NCBI GenBank assembly: GCA_937897985.1
Contig: CALCBD010000041.1
Span: forward strand, 1-25,695
Direction of reading: 5' to 3'
Source: an uncultured Paludibacter sp.
GTDB taxonomy: Bacteria; Bacteroidota; Bacteroidia; Bacteroidales; Paludibacteraceae
DNA: 25,695 nt
Positions 12,034-23,500 of the stretch are shown here, piece after piece. Position 1 is the first letter of the stretch. Each line of letters begins with the position of its first letter. The translations under genes were made by a program, and so were the position numbers. The notes beneath the pieces are model-generated. The model was given only the letters and a program-made list of their open reading frames with translations. It was not told the origin of the DNA and searched no databases.

Positions 12034-14859
12034 ATGAAGAAAAGTATCAACATAAACGGCATAAGTACTACAGCCGCATATCAGGAAGGCGACTGCATGA
12101 ACCTTATTAATCTACGCAAGAAAAACGGCGTACTTAAAGCTGTTACTGCCCGTAAAATCGTACGAACGACAGCGGAGCGATATGTTTATACATTTCAACA
12201 CAATTTACCACAAACAGGAAGTAATCTGATTGGAATAAGAAATAATACAATCTACCTTGTAAATTCAGACAATTCAGAATTAGAACTTACATCAACGACT
12301 GGATTTAAAAGTATCACACAGATTGGAAACATTCTAAATGTACTTGATTCATCGGGAATAAAGATGTTGTTCTGGGTCGATAATGTGTATAAAATCATTG
12401 AAACAAATTCTGCAGATGCTCAAACATCGTTAGAACTTCTTCCTGTAAAGATTGATATAAAGGTGGATAACAAAGGAATTGTTGATTTTGAAGAAAAATT
12501 CAGATCAAATTTCAATGTAATTTCATCTGACAATGTAGCATATTCGGACTTTGAAACATACTCATCAGAAGAAAATTTGACTTTGAGAAAGGAAATGTTC
12601 AAAGGAATCACGACTAAACTGATATCTCTATTACGAGAAAATGGTCATCATGTTGGATTTATCATTGCCTGCAGTGCAATTGAACTCTATGACGGAAATT
12701 ACATATTACATTCTGCACCTGTATTGTTAGGTCAGGCCAACGATTTACATACAAGATACTCTGAACTTGATATTAACACGCATATCTGTGATTATGCGGA
12801 TAAAAAAGCTCTGTTTTTGCCGTCAGGAGAAGTTGTTACTTCCGACACTGAAAATAATATAGTTGAATATAAAGAAAGTGATGTATTTGGTGGTGGACTT
12901 GCAATAAGTTCGGGATCATACATTTCTCAGGCATGGTTCCCAAGTGTGATTGGTTCATCTAACTATGAAGGAATTGATTTAAACGATAGAAATATACCGG
13001 TTAAATCCTGTGTATATATCAGCTCAATGAAATTTAAAGTTAACGCTGATATACCAGAAAAATATAAATCAATTGTTAAGTCAGTTTCAATATTTGTGTC
13101 AAAGGAAGTACTTCCGTTTGATTTAGAAAAAGTAGAATCAATTAAGAATACATATCTTTATTTTACAGACAGTAAAACTCATTGTGTAGAAAACTATTAT
13201 TTTAAGCCTAAATCAACTGCAGATATCATAAAAGAACTTTCAGATAATCAGCAATTCTATAAAGTTCACGAAATACCCTTTGACGACATCAAAAAAACAA
13301 GCGAAAATGACGGTTGGGTTGAAATTGATTTGAAAGGTAAACTCGGAGATAATCTTGTAAATCAAGAGGAGTTACCGGTCGATAATTTTTCACATCATTC
13401 GCTTCTACCAAACAAGCAGATGGTCTATAACTCAAAAATTCATGTAATGGATTATAAACAGGAATTTTTCAGGGGTTGGTCACTGAATTACTTAACAAAT
13501 AAAAACGGTCGAGGTCAGTTTCAATCCACATCCTCAGGCGATATAAAAAGATTTTATGTTGAAGTAAGTATAAAAACGGGATTGGGAACAAGTAAAGTAG
13601 TTCGATATTTCGATTATAATGGAGATTCGGAGAATATGATACCGTCCGAAATTTCAGGATTTAATCCAATGATTACATATCCGGACAGTCGTGCTTTTAA
13701 AATAAAAATTTACAGCGAAATATATCAGGGGATAAATCCGCCAAAATATATGTTGCTCGAGTACAATTTGAAAGGTTCTGAAACTGCAAATTTTGCTTAC
13801 TACATTTCACCTGACTTAAAACCGATAGACAGTTACGATACCGGAGCATTTCCTTTCAATGTTCCGGCCGAAGAAAACAGATCTCAGATTTTCAGAAATC
13901 AAATGAAAGTATCTTCGGTAAATAATCCATTTTATTTCCCTAATGAAACCACATACATTATAGGAACACAAACGGTGCTTAACGCAGGTACAAACGCACT
14001 ACGAATGAGTGAAGGACAGTACGGACAGTATGATTTGTATGTTATTACCACTGAAGGAACATATTCATTTGATACCGGAACAGAAATTTCATACAATCGG
14101 AAAGCACCGGCAAGTTTAGTAAAACCTGTATCCGAAATTATATGTTCAACACCTTATGGAATTGTTTTTATAGGTGTCAGAGGAATATATATGTTGTCGG
14201 GCCAAAAGCCTGAATTATTATCCCAACAAATCGAAGAAGAACCAAAAGAAACAACCGTTAATCTTCAACTATGTAGTTTTAGCAGCTTTCTGAAATCAGT
14301 AAAAGATATACTCTACGATCCGTATCAAAATGAAATAATTGTAGTTAGTAGTACTTATAATTACAACTGGGTATTAAATATTGACAATAAGATGTGGTAT
14401 TTGAGTACTGAAAAAATTGATTTTGAAATAAAAAACAGTTCTCCTGGTCTACTTGTGATGAGTGGTAATGACATTAAAGACTACAGTCAAAGTCAGACCA
14501 CAAAAGCGACAGTTGAAATAACAACCAGACCTATATACTTTGGTGTTGACGAATTTAAGAAACTAAATCGTTCAATTCTAAGGGCAACACTTCTTAAACT
14601 AAAAAAAAATATCCCGCAAACATCAGTAATAAGCATATTCGGTTCAAATGACGGAATCAATTTTATTTTACTTAGGGGCATGATATTACATCCGGGTACT
14701 CAGGAAAAAAACTTTAAGGATCTTGATTTAGGATTGATGTCCAGAAGTACTTATAGAAATTACACTATTTTATTTGAAGGTGAAATCAGCGAAGAAAGCG
14801 AAATAAAATACATCGATTTTGACGTTGCGGACAATTATACAAACGATAAGTTACGATAA
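12034..14859 (+). CDS. Beta-propeller-like tail/neck protein (phage stabilisation type)
   Basis: A 941-aa protein whose start directly follows the portal stop. It opens with KSININGISTTAAYQEGDCM and NLRKKNG, the usual start of P22 gp10-like stabilisation proteins, where the viral protein binds the portal and plugs the tail. The body is beta-rich with repeated blade-like segments (NLIGIRNNTIYLVNSDNSEL, ISSMKFKVNADIP). Toward the C-terminus LYVITTEGTYSFDTG and IVFIGVRGIYMLSGQ are the most typical pieces, near residues 667-725. It most likely forms the neck or tail hub. Assignment is by pattern and by gene order after the portal; sequence identity to gp10 is probably low. Confidence 0.65.
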   Translation: MKKSININGISTTAAYQEGDCMNLINLRKKNGVLKAVTARKIVRTTAERYVYTFQHNLPQTGSNLIGIRNNTIYLVNSDNSELELTSTTGFKSITQIGNILNVLDSSGIKMLFWVDNVYKIIETNSADAQTSLELLPVKIDIKVDNKGIVDFEEKFRSNFNVISSDNVAYSDFETYSSEENLTLRKEMFKGITTKLISLLRENGHHVGFIIACSAIELYDGNYILHSAPVLLGQANDLHTRYSELDINTHICDYADKKALFLPSGEVVTSDTENNIVEYKESDVFGGGLAISSGSYISQAWFPSVIGSSNYEGIDLNDRNIPVKSCVYISSMKFKVNADIPEKYKSIVKSVSIFVSKEVLPFDLEKVESIKNTYLYFTDSKTHCVENYYFKPKSTADIIKELSDNQQFYKVHEIPFDDIKKTSENDGWVEIDLKGKLGDNLVNQEELPVDNFSHHSLLPNKQMVYNSKIHVMDYKQEFFRGWSLNYLTNKNGRGQFQSTSSGDIKRFYVEVSIKTGLGTSKVVRYFDYNGDSENMIPSEISGFNPMITYPDSRAFKIKIYSEIYQGINPPKYMLLEYNLKGSETANFAYYISPDLKPIDSYDTGAFPFNVPAEENRSQIFRNQMKVSSVNNPFYFPNETTYIIGTQTVLNAGTNALRMSEGQYGQYDLYVITTEGTYSFDTGTEISYNRKAPASLVKPVSEIICSTPYGIVFIGVRGIYMLSGQKPELLSQQIEEEPKETTVNLQLCSFSSFLKSVKDILYDPYQNEIIVVSSTYNYNWVLNIDNKMWYLSTEKIDFEIKNSSPGLLVMSGNDIKDYSQSQTTKATVEITTRPIYFGVDEFKKLNRSILRATLLKLKKNIPQTSVISIFGSNDGINFILLRGMILHPGTQEKNFKDLDLGLMSRSTYRNYTILFEGEISEESEIKYIDFDVADNYTNDKLR

Positions 14860-14877
14860 ATAAAAATTAATTTAAAC

Positions 14878-15498
14878 ATGATACAGTATCTTCCAATAAT
14901 AGCAAATGCTGCTCAGACAATTGTAGGAGCAATCGGTGAAGGTAAGCAGCGAGATAAGATGGCAGCTGAACGAAGTAAATGGAATGCAGAAAACAACGCC
15001 CTTTTTAATAAGGACTACTATTCTGATTATACACAACGTGCAGATTCACAAAATGTAATAAGACAACTTCGCGAACAAAACAAAAAGGCCGACAAAGTAG
15101 AACAAAACGTTGCTGCGGTAACAGGATCCACGCCTGAAGCAATTGGTGCAGGTAAAGAGCGTAGAAATAAAATGATGACTGATGTATACGCTAATATAGC
15201 AGCCAACAGCATGAAATATAAGGACACAGCCAAAGGACGATATCTAAGCCGTAAGTCACAACTACAGGGAATGGAATACGACGCCATGAATCAGAATGCA
15301 ATCAGTTCGAATAACATGATAAGCAATGGCCTAAGAGGAATGGCAACAGACTGGGCAGGTGTTGTTGGTGGATACAAACCAACACTTCACAATTCGGCAA
15401 ATGATATGATTTATAAACCTCATACTTTGGAAACACCACAAACTGCAATTACATTAAATGATGGACCGGTAAAACCGACCTCTATCCCCGGATTATAA
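14878..15498 (+). CDS. Probable internal virion (ejection) protein, small
   Basis: A 206-aa protein. It starts with a mildly hydrophobic helix, MIQYLPIIANAAQTIVGAIG, then a long Lys/Glu/Asn/Gln-rich helical region (about 25-150) containing DSQNVIRQLREQNKKADKVE and NMISNGLRGMATDW. The tail (about 165-206) is Pro/Thr-rich. The pattern of an amphipathic N-terminus and helical body is that of small ejection proteins such as P22 gp7 or T7 gp14, which pass DNA through the envelope. Position after the tail protein agrees. No sequence signature confirms it. Confidence 0.5.
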   Translation: MIQYLPIIANAAQTIVGAIGEGKQRDKMAAERSKWNAENNALFNKDYYSDYTQRADSQNVIRQLREQNKKADKVEQNVAAVTGSTPEAIGAGKERRNKMMTDVYANIAANSMKYKDTAKGRYLSRKSQLQGMEYDAMNQNAISSNNMISNGLRGMATDWAGVVGGYKPTLHNSANDMIYKPHTLETPQTAITLNDGPVKPTSIPGL

Positions 15499-15539
15499 AA
15501 TAAACAAGACATACAACAACACAATAAAAACTATTCCAA

Positions 15540-16058
15540 ATGTTCAACAAAATCACATCCGTATTAAATAAAGCTACAACCTGTTTAGAGCATAGTAAAG
15601 CAGGCAAAATAGCCGAAAAACTGTACAAACAGATAAAACTACTTGTTTCGGTACAAATAGCCACTATGCGCATGAAAGTGGGCATTAAGGCAGTAACCGA
15701 AATTCATAAATATTTTTCAAAAAAATATCTCGATCCGGATTACAAAATGTTGCGGCTATACATAGTGATTTTGGAACGACCGGTAACCAACTACAAATAC
15801 ACCATTAAACGTAAAGGTTGGAAGTTGTTACTTCTAAAAGAACGTCGGAGAGTAAAAAAGGAAGAACGCCTGTTTTGGGTTAACTTCAAAAACTTCAAAG
15901 TAATAAAAAAAGCAGGTTGGTTACCGAGAAACATGCGCATTGACGAACTACGCAACAAAGCATTTTATCATAGCAGTTTGACACGAAGTTACAAAGAGGA
16001 ATACCTTGCAAGAAAACATGCCGTTTCTAAATATACAAATTACATAAAAAATAAGTAA
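15540..16058 (+). CDS. Basic protein of unknown function in the virion operon
   Basis: A 172-aa, strongly basic protein, MFNKITSVLNKATTCLEHSK. Arg/Lys-rich stretches include KRKGWKLLLLKERRRVKKEE (about 91-110) and a C-terminal KEEYLARKHAVSKYTNYIKN. It could bind nucleic acid, for example packaged DNA. It sits between an ejection-like gene and the next unknown, with a 41-nt gap upstream and 2 nt downstream. No family recognised. Confidence 0.6.
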   Translation: MFNKITSVLNKATTCLEHSKAGKIAEKLYKQIKLLVSVQIATMRMKVGIKAVTEIHKYFSKKYLDPDYKMLRLYIVILERPVTNYKYTIKRKGWKLLLLKERRRVKKEERLFWVNFKNFKVIKKAGWLPRNMRIDELRNKAFYHSSLTRSYKEEYLARKHAVSKYTNYIKNK

Positions 16059-16060
16059 TC

Positions 16061-16576
16061 ATGAAAGTTACATACATCATAACAGGCGACTTGCTTGCTA
16101 AAGCCGTAAAACAAGAAACATCATTACTTGCAGTCCGAAGAAATAAAGAATATAAAGACGGAACAATAGAAAACATGATGGACGTTCTTGTAATGGATGA
16201 AGATTATGAAATAACATTCAAACGCCTGATGCTGGATGGGAAAGCCGACATAATTTTGAATATCAGCAGTAATATGATCGTAGATACACCTACGGACCTA
16301 ATTCCTGCTTATTCAGAATTTCCGGACTTTCGTCAGGATAGAGATTTTATACTTCATCTTAATATGCACGAAGACTGGCCGATACAATATAAAAAAACCG
16401 TCGAAAATAAAATACAGCAATATTTGATTGATTATATCTGTTATCGTTGGTTTGAAACAAAAAGCCCGAATGATTCAGCGATATATTTTTCACACTTAAC
16501 ACCGACTATTGAAGATGTAAGGCGATTACTGGTGAGAAAAAAAATTCCATTACAAATACAACCAACAATTTATTAA
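16061..16576 (+). CDS. Virion-module protein of unknown function
   Basis: A 171-aa acidic protein starting MKVTYIITGDLLAKAVKQET. It has mixed alpha/beta content (RLMLDGKADIILNISSNMIV, FILHLNMHEDWP) and a C-terminal NKIQQYLIDYICYRWFETKS region that resembles small head-tail connector proteins in size (about 170 aa) and helix content. The connector role is a guess from position in the structural operon. The start is 2 nt after the previous stop. Confidence 0.6.
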   Translation: MKVTYIITGDLLAKAVKQETSLLAVRRNKEYKDGTIENMMDVLVMDEDYEITFKRLMLDGKADIILNISSNMIVDTPTDLIPAYSEFPDFRQDRDFILHLNMHEDWPIQYKKTVENKIQQYLIDYICYRWFETKSPNDSAIYFSHLTPTIEDVRRLLVRKKIPLQIQPTIY

Positions 16577-16598
16577 TTATCAATTAATAATTCATTCA

Positions 16599-17552
16599 AT
16601 GGCAAACAAAAAAACAACTATACAGCAACAGGAAGACGAATACGGACCGGAATTCGACTACCAACAAGCAATGGACGACTACAAAACGGGTCAAAAGCCT
16701 ATTTTGGATGCAATAATGAAAAACTACCGAAAGCCGGAACTACCAATAGATCCTGAACAGGAAAAAAAAGCAAAATTCGGTGCAGCATTATCTGACACTT
16801 TTAGTTCATTAGCTCAAATGTTTCAGCACGGACAAGGCGGAATTGTACAAAAGCGCGAAATGCCCAGCGCAACACAAACCACAAATGCGCGTTTGCAGGC
16901 AATTAAGGATAAATACGACAGAGACATGATTCAATATGGAGCAGTGAAAAGTAATGCAGAATTGCAGGATCTAAACATGTTCCTGAATAATGCTCGAGAA
17001 TCGGCAGGTAAAAAACGTGAATACAGATTGTACAAAGAAAAAGCAGCAATAGAAGCTGATAAGGAAGCAGAACGTAAACGTCAGTTTGATGTAAAACAAC
17101 AGGAAACTGAACGACATAATAAAGTCATGGAAAATAAACCAACTGGTGGTAGTTCGAAACATGACAAAGAAAATAATCAGAAGACAGTTCCGGTATTTGT
17201 AAACAACAAACAACACCAGTTCCCGGCTAATCTTATTGAAGAAGTGGTAGCACGTGCAATTAAAGATGGTGTAGCCGGTAATATTACAACAGGTAAAGAC
17301 GATAGAAACCGTCCGATATTACAAAAGATTTCACCTACAAGTAACCTGACTGCTCAACAAAAACAATCTATTTTTCAAAACGTCTATCGTCGATATTTGC
17401 AGGAAGACAACAATGGACAACTTCTTATTCGTAGGCAATTGTCAGATTACGACAAAAAAACAGGAATTACTGCACAGGAAAAATGGAAATTACCAAAAAC
17501 ACCGGCAAATTCCCAAAAGTCTTCCAACAGCGATCCATTAGGAATTATGTAA
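16599..17552 (+). CDS. Probable internal virion protein, helical
   Basis: A 317-aa protein, MANKKTTIQQQEDEYGPEFD. Residues about 60-80 (FGAALSDTFSSLAQMFQHGQ) form an amphipathic helix, about 95-185 a very charged coiled coil (KEAERKRQFDVKQQETERHN), and the remainder is Gln/Asn-rich with a VPVFVNNKQHQFPANLIEEV domain. It directly precedes the polyvalent protein, which begins 31 nt later. A structural or ejected role fits; no catalytic motif is seen. Confidence 0.55.
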   Translation: MANKKTTIQQQEDEYGPEFDYQQAMDDYKTGQKPILDAIMKNYRKPELPIDPEQEKKAKFGAALSDTFSSLAQMFQHGQGGIVQKREMPSATQTTNARLQAIKDKYDRDMIQYGAVKSNAELQDLNMFLNNARESAGKKREYRLYKEKAAIEADKEAERKRQFDVKQQETERHNKVMENKPTGGSSKHDKENNQKTVPVFVNNKQHQFPANLIEEVVARAIKDGVAGNITTGKDDRNRPILQKISPTSNLTAQQKQSIFQNVYRRYLQEDNNGQLLIRRQLSDYDKKTGITAQEKWKLPKTPANSQKSSNSDPLGIM

Positions 17553-17583
17553 TTAAATTTCAAACAGCAACACAACCAACAAT

Positions 17584-20500
17584 ATGCCACAGAAAACAGT
17601 TCAGGAATTTTCGGCATCAATTAAAGCCAAATATCCTCAATATAAAGATATCGACGATTTTGAATTAGCACAAAAAATAGTATCTAAATATCCACAATAC
17701 AAAGATGTTGTTGATCTTAATATAAATGCCCGTCCTGGTCAGGTAGTAATGCAGGGCCAGAATAAAGTAACACCAAACCCGAGGAAAGGTCAAATTGATT
17801 CTACTTCGTCAAATGTGCCAATAGTAAAAATTAAAGAAACGGAAGAGCCACAAAAGGGTTTTTGGCAAACATGGATGGGAGATTTGATAGAAGGTATGGG
17901 CGGTGTTGCGGCAAATCTTGTTGGTAATACCATGGATTTGGGAGAGCGACTAAAGCCTCAAAACATTATTGCGGAAGCTGCACTGAGACATAGTGCAGGA
18001 AGTAAAGGCTATAAAGCAGCTGAAAATCTGCGTAAACAAAATTCAACAGCCGGAGATACAAAATGGATTGCAGATCAATTGATATCCAAAGGCAATCAAT
18101 TATCACAAAAAAGTAATGACTATTACGGAAGTGTACAGGTACCTAATGGTAATACAACAACCATCAGACCAAAAGATTTCACAGATTTATGGAAAGAAGG
18201 AAGATACGGAGCTGCTGCCGGAAACGTATTATTAGAAGGAGCTAAGTCATTACCAACAAGTATTGCGGCATTTACACCTGCAGGTTTAGGTATAATTGGT
18301 GCCGGTTCAATAAACGACAAATATAATGATGTATCGTCCAATACAAATACAAATATGGGTACATCGGCAGTTAATGCCGTATTGACAGGTGCATACGAAG
18401 TACTTTCGGAAGGTATTGGAGCAGGCATTGAAAAAGGAATTTTAAAAAGCATTGCTAAAAAGCAAGGACGCAAAGAAGCAGAAAAATCAGTAAAAAAACT
18501 TATATTTGATTTTATTAAGGTCCAGCCACAAGAAATGGCTACAGAGGGCTTAGAAGAAGCTGTTAATAGTGTAGCAAGTCAGGTAACTGATTATGCAACC
18601 GGAATTACAAATACACCTGTAGACTGGCAGCAAACACTCAAAGCAACTATGTATGGAGTTGGTGGGGGCGCATTTGGAGGTGCTACGTTGGGCGGCGGTA
18701 TTACAGCAATACAAATACCCGGTGCAGTTCAAAATCAAAAATCTACAAAAGCACGTGAAACACTTATTAATGAAATCGTACAGCCAAACATTGATGGTAA
18801 AGTAGATATTCACGATAACAATACTCTTGTTGGCACACGTTTAGCACTTTACAATTCAAAACAGGCAATGGACGAAGCATTAAAAGATGCAGACTTCACA
18901 TTTAACCGCGATGTAGTTGATTTGGACCCTCAGGATCAACGTTCAATTCTACATGATGTTCTCACGGCAGACAATCTGACCAGTGTTCAAAAAAATGCAA
19001 TCGTAGATTATGTTAGTAATGCAGCATTGCAAAAAACTATTCAGGAATCCAGACAAAGAGAATGGAACGAACATGTTCAAGGCCAAATGGAACAGTTACA
19101 AAATTCTGTAAACATTGAAACAGGTACACTTGTACGAGCTAAATTAAAAGGGGATGAAAGCGGTCAAACAATTTTTATAACCGGTGGTTTACGTTTAAGA
19201 GACAACGAAAATTTTGAACCTGAAATTGATATTGAAAACTCAAACGATGCAGTATATTATCGTAACGAAGATGGAGAAGTAATACCGACCACAGCCGATG
19301 CAATTGAATTTGTTGGAGAATCCGGACTTGAACAGGAAAAACAAAGTTTACTCGATTATTATCAGAACTTACTTCAGCAAACTGATGCACAGGTAAACGC
19401 AACATTACAGCAAGCACTATTGCAGGAAAAACAACAGCAAACAACAAATGAAGTTTCTGTATATACTCCGGGAACTACAACAACAGTAAACGGACAAACT
19501 TTCGTTGTAGCAGGACAGGACGAAGCAGGAAATTATCTTGTAAACGATGAAAATGGACAACCATTAGACAGATTTACACAGGAAGAAATGCAACAAATGG
19601 GATTTGTTGCTGCGGCTAAGCCGACGAAGTCGGAACAAACTGATAATAAGTCAGAAATACAAGTACTTAACGACAATGAGGTAAATAATGTAACAGAAAC
19701 ATTACAAACACCTCAATATCCGCTTAATAAAAAAGGTGAAATTGATTTTGAAAATTTCACTCCCGAACATCATTATCAGTATGCAGTACAAACGGAAGGT
19801 GAAACAGTAGCACAACAGGACTTAAAAAATGCGATTAAGGACCAGTTTAACCAAATAACTAAACATAAGAAGAAAATTGAAAAGGCTCCATTCGAAAAGA
19901 AAGCGGTTTTACGACAACAATTAAAACCAATGCAACAAAAGTTAGAAATACTTACTGCATTGTCTGACAAATACATTCCACAAGTTGAACCGAAGATATT
20001 AGAGAAACGAACAACAGCCGAAGGGACAGCAGCACTCACCATAAAGGAAAGATGGGATAACAGCCCGAAAATTGCTGGTTTTGACGATACATTCACACTA
20101 CCAAATGGAGAAGTAATAAATGGACGTTGGACCCTAAGCACCGCCTTTGCCCCTACACCGAGTCACAACCCGGAAACATACCAAAGTAGTGTAGGATTTC
20201 CAACCACACCGGAAGGAAAAAATGTAAACGATAACGACTACACTAACAAGCATGCCGAAGTAGAAACAAAAGCAGCAGATTATGACAGTAGAGCAATTGA
20301 CGACCCGATTGTAGTAAGTGAAGGTGTTGTAGTGAGCGGTAACAATCGCACAATGAGCGGACAGATAGCGGCCAAAAACGGTACTGATATCAAATATGTG
20401 GAAGCATTGAAAACAAAAGCAAAAAAATATGGATTTACTACCGAACAAGTTGAAAGCATTGAAAACCCACGTATATACTTCGAAGTAACCGACCAACTCC

Positions 20501-23500
20501 CACTCAATGTCGATACATTTGCCAAATTCAATGCACCCACAAGTAAAACAAAGAGTGCGACAGAAAAAGCAATTGTAGCAACAAAACGTAATGATGCCGA
20601 ACTTACTGGAAAGATAATGTCTACTATCGAAGGATTTGACACTTTAGCAGAATTCTATACGAGCGAGAAAGCACAGACAGAAGTACTCAAATATTTGTTA
20701 GAAAGTGGTGTTATCAATCAAAATGAAGTACCTGAGTTGTTTGAATCCAATAACTTTACAGCCAATGGTCGAAACTACCTTGAAGCAATAATCATAGGTA
20801 ATGTAATGCAGGAAGATCAGATTAAAGTACTCAACATTGATGGTATGAAACAATACCGTGCCAAAATAGTACGTGCTATAGTTCCATTATTACAAAATTC
20901 GAAACTACAGGAAAGCATAATACCTGAACTTAATCAGGCAATTATGTATATTTACGAAAGCGACGGAAATTTAATGGATTACTTCTCTCAACAAAATTTG
21001 TTTGCAGAGAACAATTTCAATAAAGATGCAGTACTTTTGTCAATAGCATTACAACGCACAGAAACAAACTTTAAAAAATTTGTAGCCGATTACAACAATG
21101 CGCTGAAGGATCAGACCATTGATATGTTTTTGGGCCGCACAAAAACCAAAGAAGACGTATATGAACAGTTCAGAAAATCACTTACAGAATCAGAGCGAGC
21201 CACAATCAACAATGCCAAACGAAACCAACAGCAGCCAGCCAACATCAGAGGTGAACAAATCAACAGCCCTGATAAAAAGTCTGTCACCGGAGGAACAACA
21301 ACAACTGGCATTGATTCTGGAATCACAGAACAACTAACACAAGCAGAACTCGACACACAAGAACTCGACGCATACATCGCCGAGCAAGCCCACAACACCA
21401 ATCCCACCGAAAAGCAAAAAGAAACAGGCATATACGACAAAGCCCGTATCAGTTTGCAGGGACATAACATAACCATTGAAACGCTAAAAGGCACACAACG
21501 CAGCGGCGTAGATAGCAATGGCAAAGCATGGAGCATAACCATGAACAACCATTACGGAGAACTTGACGGCACCACCGGTTATGATGGCGACGCTATTGAT
21601 GTGTTTGTAGGTCCGAACCCCAAAGGCGGACAAATTTTTGTAATCGACCAGCTGACATCCGAAGGCACATTCGACGAAAGCAAAGTAATGTTAGGCTTTG
21701 ACAGTGCTGAAGAAGCCAAAGCCGCTTACATGAGCAATTACGAAGCAGGTTGGAAAGGATTTGGCAGCATTACTCCTGCAGGTGAAAACTTTAAACAATG
21801 GCTGTACGACGGTAAAAAACAACGCAAACCATTTGCAGAATATAAAGAAACGCCGGAAGCTGTAGAGACATCTGAACAGCTTACTTCCGAAAAAGCGGAA
21901 AAGCAGCCGTGGGAGATGACAAAAGAGCAATTTATGGATTTAAACGATCAGGGAATTGATGTAACCGGTTGGTATGAATCAAATGATGCTATAAGAGTTG
22001 CTGATTACATGGATGAAGCGATATATTTAAAAAATTCAGACAAACAATCAGACAAGAATAAGGCAACCACACTTGAAAAACTTGCAGGTGCAATAACTGA
22101 AAATTGGTTAAATACACATTCGCACGAAGTACTCGTTAAGCAAGCAGTTACAGAAGGCAAACCAGTACCGGCAAAAGTATTGGCTGATTACCCCGAGTTA
22201 AAAAAACAGGATGATAGATTATCAGCCTTTAAAAAAGATGATTTAGTTATTCGCAGCGGAGAAGTGTTTAAAATTATTGAAGCAAAAGGGTCGTTATGGA
22301 AACTTCAAAACATAGAAACAGGATATAAAAGCACATGGAACGCAGATAATAATGGTGGTTTTAGTCTTTATACTGGTACTACAACCCAAAAATATAAAAA
22401 CGGAGATTCAGTTTACTATCAGGGTAAGAAATACCGAATAAACGGAGTTTACAACGGAGAACAAATGTACGATCTCGAAACAGAGGACGGAAAACCAGCG
22501 TTTGATGAAATAGATGAGAGCGAATTAAGTACCCAGGCACCGGAACCACGCTCAATACTTGATGCAGCGGTAGAGCAGGTAAAGAAAAACGAAGCCAAAT
22601 CAGAAAGCAACAAACTAAACGCAGCACAGGCCGAAGCCGACGCGGCATTGCAGGACTTCCTCGATGCATTTAATGACCTGAACAGCGATAATTTAGGCAT
22701 AGTAGACAATACAGCCGAGAAACAAGCCAAAATGCTTGTAGCCGGCACAAAGATGGTAGGCGCATACACTAAGTTAGGTGTCTACAAATTTTCAGAGCTT
22801 GTACAACAGATACAAGCCAAAGGCATTCAGATAACCGAAGAATTACTCAGTGCCATTAAAAAAGCATACGGAGCTTTTTCCGCCGAAAATGAAATAGATG
22901 AACTGGACGATATGAAAACAGTACGTTCATTTACAACAAACGACATTACAAACAATCAAACACAACAACAAGATGACACAACAACAAATTCAGAAACGCC
23001 TTACAAAGCTACGCTCTTTGAGGTTGAAAGTATCGAAAGTGCAGCACAAAATGCAACAGATAGTAAACAAGCAGGAAAAGTAATAGAACGATGCAAAGCC
23101 GTAAAAGAATCAATAGATAAACAAATTGAAGAATTACAGCTACAGCTTGCAGCATACGAAACCAGAGATATTGACCACGAACAACCCAATAAGGTAGTAG
23201 AAAAACTTATTGAAAAAGACGTGCGTGAATACTCAAAGGCATTAGCACAGAAATTAGGCTTTGAGCATGACACCATTAAAAAAGGAAAACAGGAATATGC
23301 AAATAGCAATATTGCACCAGCCGGTGGAACTGCCACATTTATACTTTGGAAACCAAATTCAGAATATGGTGTTTATGTAAGTATAAGTTACGAACCTGAC
23401 TATAAAAACGGTTACGACGACTACAAAGCAACACAAATACTTTGGAGAGCAACAAGTAAAGCAAATAAATACACAGGTTTTGGTAATAGATACGCACAAC

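Noticed and set aside
17483..17668. Plus-strand 61-aa ORF across the junction of two virion genes
   Set aside because: Overlaps both genes in another frame and lacks a plausible composition.
18123..22769. Several minus-strand ORFs under the polyvalent gene
   Set aside because: Antisense shadows of the long frame, rich in Cys/Ser/Leu/Phe, no domains or spacing consistent with genes.
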